A DNA stretch of 64,000 nucleotides from Lepidostoma basale (Eukaryota; Arthropoda; Insecta; Trichoptera; Lepidostomatidae), in NCBI GenBank assembly GCA_022606425.2, contig JAHDVF020001361.1, positions 124,001-188,000 of the forward strand, in the 5' to 3' direction. Shown here piece after piece: positions 59,464 through 64,000 of this stretch. The notes under the pieces were generated by a model, which was given only the letters and a program-made list of their open reading frames with translations, was not told where the DNA came from and ran no database searches. A program made the position numbers and the translations under genes. The stretch's first letter is position 1, and every line of letters starts with the position of its first letter.

Positions 59464-59590
59464 CTGAGTAGCAAGTACTATGACTGTCACACCGAAGGTC
59501 CCATGTTAGATTCCTCGCGATGCAATTTGATTGTATCACTGTCTTTGGTCTAGTGTAGAATTCACATGATAATAAAATGTCGTTATTTTA
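59464..59590 (+). repeat. SINE-1 partial
   Basis: GAGTAGCAAGTACTATGACT, then GTCTTTGGTCTAGTGTAGAA, TTCACATGATAATAAAATG; ends at a Jockey-like tail. Confidence 0.7.
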
Positions 59591-59595
59591 TCAAA

Positions 59596-60310
59596 TCAAA
59601 TCAGTTTATTTCAACAACGGTCATTACAAAATTAATTTTTAAGGCATCTATTGAGAACAGGTAAAATAACATATATTGTGTATAGTATACTACCAGAAAC
59701 GCATGAGAGAGGGTTCAACATTAGGAAGACAGGATACTCTCCAGAATTAAGAGTATTTGCCTTCTGAACGTCTTTCTTCTTCTTTTTGTCCTGTCACACC
59801 TCCGTGGTGCATAGGGCCTCAAGGAATCTTCTCCACCCGACTCTATCGCATGCCTGATGCTTAACATCGTCCCAAGTGAGACCTGCTGCCTTAACCTCGT
59901 CCTGCAGGGGCCTTCTGAACGTACTTTTACTAATATGAAAGACGTCGATCTCCGAGGAGACCGCGTTCAGCAGATTAATTGCTCTTCCCACCGGTGTCAT
60001 CAGAGACAGGTTGGTTCTGGCGGCCGGTAGGTAAAACAATCTATGCTTTCTCTGCCGGATGTATCTATCAGGGACAAAAAGCCGAACACCCTCCAGCACG
60101 GCCGAGTTCTCAAAATATCTCCTGAGTAATCTAAAGAAATGGGTTATGAGATGCCCATCTCTTCGTAGCTGCAGAGAGTTGGCTCCAAGTATTCCCAAAA
60201 GAAATTCTGTGGCGTAGAACCACGGATAGCTACCATACTCCCTCATGTAGAGATACCTCAGATTTTTTTTCTGAACCCTCTCCAGCATAACGGAATATCT
60301 CTCGGAATAT
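59596..60310 (-). mobile_element. Jockey-like LINE 3' end, best coding copy
   Basis: Minus strand: MLERVQKKNLRYLYMREYGS, GILGANSLQLRRDGHLITHF, VRLFVPDRYIRQRKHRLFYL and LMTPVGRAINLLNAVSSEID, VFHIS. A LINE fragment (QDEVKAAGLTWDDVKHQACD) is inserted at 59775-59910. The 3' UTR ends with AAATCAAATCAG in reverse, i.e. a (TTTGA)n tail. Confidence 0.8.
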
Positions 60311-60445
60311 CTCTTTCAAAAGTGGAAAAAACAGTGTTTCAATTTATAAAAATTCGTTATTATGGAATTCCACAGTGTTAACGCCGTTTATCTAAAATTA
60401 AAAATGGCGTTAGATTAGCTACCTATTACATGTCACGAGAATTGA
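60311..60445. repeat. Family C arm joined to a SINE-1 piece
   Basis: CAAAAGTGGAAAAAACAGTG, then ATTATGGAATTCCACAGTGT, TAACGCC is family C. ATGGCGTTAGATTAGCTACC, TATTACATGTCACGAGAATT is SINE-1 body. Confidence 0.65.
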
Positions 60446-61225
60446 TATGAAAGGGAGAAGAAAACTCTACTGAGCAGTGTGGACTTCGGAGAACAGAGAG
60501 GATTGGAAACGTTTTATTTGAGCCACTGTCAATTCCATAGATCACGACCCTCATTAATAAGGAAACAAAGAAAAAATAAAGAAAGTCAATTCGAGACAAA
60601 TTATTAGCAAATTTGTCTTTTTCACTCGAACTAGCTTTGCAAAAGGATTTTTCTTCGTAAACATTTTGTGGGAACAACTTTTAAGTATGCCTTTGCAAAA
60701 GGTACAATGTAGATGTAATATACGCAGTTCTGTGTGCCTCCATATCTCTGGAATAGATTGACCTACTTTCTGGAGAATGGGAGAAAATTTACCTACAAGG
60801 TATACTAAACTAGGAAATTACGACCAAATTGAATATCAAGCCTTAGAAAAAACCGGAAAAAGCATATTTTAAAGATGGATATTACTGGTTTAACGACAAA
60901 TTATGGTTTCCAGGGTGAAAAGAAAGTTCTTTTTTAAAATAAAGGAAAACCTTTCAGGATGAAAATTTCATAAAAAAAGTCCTTTTGAATTTTTCAAAAA
61001 TAATTATTGAATTTGGATATTACATGAAATGTAAATTAACCAACTTATCAAGATGATATTTCCCGGAAGAATACGCAGTTAGAACGGACGGATTTCCTGA
61101 CGTATGAATTCATATTTCTCTATTTGCACCATTCACTCTATTGTCTGCATCAACTTTTTTTTCAATATATGCAATCACCAATCATTTAAAAATAACGTGT
61201 TTATTGTTTTTTGAACAATGATGTA
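60446..61225. other. Unassigned DNA
   Basis: No coding or repeat signal recognised. Confidence 0.35.
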
Positions 61226-61234
61226 AAACTTCAA

Positions 61235-61720
61235 ATGAAACAAAATATATGAATGAAAACGTCTGCTTCATACTAGTTTTACCATTATTTACGGGAATGA
61301 TTAATTTCGCCTTCTTAAGACAAATGTTTTTATTATTATTATAATTATTTTGTTGAATCGCTCTTTACATCATGACAGCATGAGCCAAATCGATGTAAAG
61401 GATATTATAGCTATCATAGTGATTCTCGTGACTTGTGACAAGTAACTAATCTATCGCCATTTTATTGTCACGTGAATTCTACACCAGAACATAGACAGTG
61501 TAACAATCACACTGCCCTCGCCGGGAATCGAACCCGGAACCTTCGGGGTGACAGTCAATGCACTTACCACTCGGCCACGAAGGTCGTCAATGTATTTGAT
61601 GGAAATGAAATAATTTACCTTGATGCAGCATTATCAAATACCATGCTGTGTGTGTCATAACACTTGATAATACTTTAGAAAGTAAAAACATGTCATTCCC
61701 ACAAATTATAATAAAATTTC
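61235..61720. repeat. Family A palindrome split by a SINE-1
   Basis: The left arm at 61250-61330 (TATGAATGAAAACGTCTGCT) and the right arm at 61660-61740 (AAAACATGTCATTCCCACAA) of a family A element flank the minus-strand SINE-1 at 61330-61588. Confidence 0.65.
61330..61588 (-). repeat. SINE-1, complete
   Basis: Minus strand: TTCGTGGCCGAGTGGTAAGT (box A), GGTTCGATTCCCGG (box B), then the full body and an AATAATTATAATAATAATAA tail. Confidence 0.88.
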
Positions 61721-61869
61721 TAAAAAGCAAACTTTTCCACTCGCATTAATTATTTTATATATAAACTCAAAAAAAGTATTGATATTTCAGAAGGGAGTGA
61801 TCAAATTATGTTGTTTAATATTTGTTGAAAATTTTTGTAAAATTCCATATTAAATAATTAAAAATAATA

Positions 61870-62330
61870 AGAAAAATCTATTTTCTAAAAGTTTTGTTAC
61901 AATATATTTTATGGGAATGGCATATTTTGCCTTGATACAGCATTATCAAATATAATGTGTCATATCTTCGATCTTCTTGGCCGAGTGGTAAGTGCATTTA
62001 CTGCTACCCCGAACGTTCCGGGTTCGATTCCCGGCGAGGGCAGTATGATTGTCACACTGTCTTTGGTCTAGCGATATATATAATAAAATGGCGATAGATA
62101 AGCTACCTATCACATGTCACGAGAATCACTATGATAGCTATAATACCCTTTACATCGATTTGGCTCATGCTGTCATGATGTAAAAAGCGCGATTCAACAA
62201 AATAATAATAATATTAATATCTCAATGACACTATATTTGATAATGCAGTAATTGTTAATACATTATAATACCTTAGAAAGACAAAACATATCATTTATAT
62301 AAAACTTCTAAAAAACAGACGTTTTTTCGT
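61870..62330. repeat. Another family A element split by a SINE-1
   Basis: The left arm (TCTATTTTCTAAAAGTTTTG, GGAATGGCATATTTTGCCTT) and the right arm (CTTAGAAAGACAAAACATAT, CTAAAAAACAGACG) flank the plus-strand SINE-1 at 61977-62215. Confidence 0.6.
61977..62215 (+). repeat. SINE-1 reference copy
   Basis: The tRNA-like head has box A TGGCCGAGTGG (61978-61988) and box B GGTTCGATTCC (62021-62031). The body has TGTCTTTGGTCTAG, GCGATAGATAAGCTACCTAT, CACATGTCACGAGAATCACT and TTTACATCGATTTGGCTCAT; the tail is AATAATAATA. Pol III promoters inside the head would drive transcription; mobilisation would need a LINE partner. Confidence 0.88.
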
Positions 62331-63115
62331 ATTAATTTAATTATGTTTATTACAATATTTAAAAAAAATCAACACATCAAAACTTTAATAAGAGAAAAAA
62401 TTATGTTTTATAGAATGATAATAAGATTATTTTAATGAATTAAAAAACATTCAAATGGGCAGAGACAATACGGGACAATACGACAACATTATTATATGAC
62501 CATAAATAATTTAAATTGTTTTTGGAAATTAACATAATATTATTAATGATAACCATGCGGTATAAAACACAAAGATAATATAATTAATATATAATGGAAA
62601 ATAATTTAATTTTTTCTTTTCATAATTTTCATTAAACTGAAAATGTTTTGCACTTCATAAAGCAGTAAGTAGTAGCATAAACGATTTAAAATTTAATTAA
62701 TATAGTTTGAAATAGAAAATATTACAATAATTTTTTTTAATATATATTTTTGTACGATAATATATATGTATTAGATTATCCTGGCTTCCTCTGTGTAGAT
62801 GCGTCTTATTTTTATATTGTATTTATGAAATAAAACTACATACTGAATCATTTATTGTATTACACATAAATGAAAACGTACGTTTTCTCGATGTTTTTAA
62901 ATATTTGCGAAGCATGTCATTTTATATAATATAATAAAACTAACAAATATAGTCATTCGTTATAATTATGTATTATATTATAATATAAAATATATTGAAT
63001 CATCAAATAATCTTATTGTGAAAACATCTTCAGTTTTATGAAAAATTTAAGAAAATCATTTGTTGTTCAAACATCTGGATTTCATTAAAAATAAAAATAC
63101 AAAAATGCGTTGCGA
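62331..63115. other. AT-rich DNA with family A scraps
   Basis: Only short family A pieces (AAATGAAAACGTACGTTTTC near 62870 and AAGCATGTCATTTTATATAA near 62910) are recognised. Confidence 0.45.
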
Positions 63116-63119
63116 TGAG

Positions 63120-63260
63120 GTTCGCAACCCATCACATCGCGTCTCTCGCGGGGGCGAAAAGAGAATGATGAAGTGCCACATCGGTTAAAGTGTGGCAGTC
63201 AATTCTTTCTGCCTACCCCTTCGGAGAGACGGCGTGACGGTTAGTTAGTTAGTTAGTTAA
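63120..63260 (+). mobile_element. LINE-A terminal fragment with (TTAG)n
   Basis: CATCGCGTCTCTCGCGGGGG is joined to AAAGTGTGGCAGTCAATTCT and the GACGGTTAGTTAGTTAGTTA tail, repeating the junction seen at 23330. Confidence 0.75.
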
Positions 63261-63759
63261 GATTAATATTATTCATTTGATAATTGAATTTAAAATATTT
63301 TGGCCTTTTTATATATAATAATATAATACAAAAAACATATATTAATAAAAATATTATTGGGAAAATCACACATTATAAAAATTACATATATAATTAATTC
63401 AAATCATGACGAATTAAATAATAGATACAATGCTCAAATAATAACCTTAATTTTAAATTAAGCATAATACGAAGATATGTTTTTCAATTTAAAGTTGATT
63501 AGAAATTTAATTTTGAAATCGTTCCAAACAAATTCCATTTTTAAACGTTTAGGTAGAGCGTGTCTATTACTTAGAACGTCATAAATTTGAAATAAAATTG
63601 AAAATACAAATATGTTTTTATAAATCAGGGTCACAGAGCAACAAGGTACCAATGATACAAAGAGAGAATACTGAAGAGGTACAAGTAAAAAGATATTTCG
63701 ATGCAGAACCAACTTTGCTCTTTTACTCCCTCTACGATTGGGTGGTATCCAGGTGTTAC

Positions 63760-63803
63760 CGGCCGAGACGGACAGCGACCTGCTGTGGTGGGGGCTGGCA
63801 TAC
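63760..63803 (-). CDS. Duplicate of the RGK N-terminal exon start
   Basis: Minus strand after the acceptor ATTCCATAG: YASPHHSRSLSVSAGNTWIP, in the same phase and with the same order as YGSPHHSRSQSVKAGGWNSS at 58472. About 30 of the first 37 bases match, while the introns before the two acceptors do not. A GTAACA could serve as donor at 63759, but its phase does not fit the known downstream exons. It may be an alternative exon or a decayed duplicate. Confidence 0.5.
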
Positions 63804-63949
63804 CTATGGAATTATTTAATTCAAATTCAAATAAAGAATGGAACAAAAAATATGTTAAAATATAATAACAATTTTTTTTAAAGAAAATGTGTGTTTGTGG
63901 ATATGTGTTTATATTATGTATTTTTGTGAACACTCCATAATTAAATGTT

Positions 63950-64000
63950 ATGAGCCTGTAGGCTTCCACTCATGGACATAGGTCTCCTTCATCAGCTTCC
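63950..64000 (-). mobile_element. LINE end at the window edge
   Basis: GCTTCCACTCATGGACATAG, GTCTCCTTCAT resembles the 3' ends of RTE-like elements in reverse (CATGAGTGGAAG). Cut by the window. Confidence 0.35.

Noticed and set aside
61978..62031. Functional tRNA gene
   Set aside because: Box A and B are present but acceptor and anticodon stems do not pair, and many copies share a long non-tRNA body and tail; it is a SINE head.

Overview
The window is animal nuclear DNA, almost certainly from an insect. It is AT-rich, its introns are several kb long, and it is packed with non-LTR retrotransposon 3' ends of types common in moth, bug and beetle genomes. The order cannot be fixed from sequence alone; Lepidoptera is compatible. 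There is no bacterial, CRISPR or rRNA content.

Host genes (reconstructed by joining exons through GT/AG sites with matching phases): (1) A plus-strand gene at 4620-10837 has four coding exons giving 404 residues. It is a DIPK2 (DIA1/C3orf58, FAM69-related) divergent secretory-pathway kinase. (2) A minus-strand gene from 58472 down to 45230 has six exons giving 337 residues in one frame. It is an RGK-family (Rad/Gem/Rem/Kir) small GTPase with the diagnostic C-terminal tail; its 5' end is missing and may lie beyond the window. A diverged duplicate of the start of its first visible exon sits at 63760-63803. (3) A minus-strand three-exon gene at 18712/17284/16411 encodes a 74-residue secreted, histidine-rich peptide, with a recognisable TATA box and initiator. 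(4) A possible first coding exon of an unidentified gene lies on the minus strand at 3639-3693, divergent from the DIPK2 gene.

The rest is mostly repeats. LINE-A is an RTE-like non-LTR element whose copies end in (TTAG)n; more than 20 fragments are present and none is full length. Other LINE fragments include a Jockey-like family ending in (TTTGA)n and several RTE/CR1-type C-termini. An apparently intact mariner (perfect 31-bp inverted repeats, TA duplications, uninterrupted DD34D transposase) sits inside a LINE-A copy in an RGK intron. There are hAT remnants and a hAT MITE with 8-bp duplications, a Penelope-like GIY-YIG fragment, two tRNA-derived SINE families, and several palindromic 'inverted dimer' repeat families.

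The most interesting pattern is that the Penelope-like 3' end and three of the palindromic families carry the same hairpin architecture: a CUGANGA-like box, one spacer base, a short stem, then GAAAC-NN-GUC. That is the layout of minimal hammerhead ribozymes known from Penelope-like elements. One palindrome (38072-38326) is flanked by a perfect 16-bp target duplication inside a LINE-A copy, which points to a retrotransposition-type origin. Tandem repeats also occur in intron 1 and the 3' flank of the secreted-peptide gene, at 34.4-36.0 kb, and more weakly at 36.2-36.8 kb. All family assignments are by eye.
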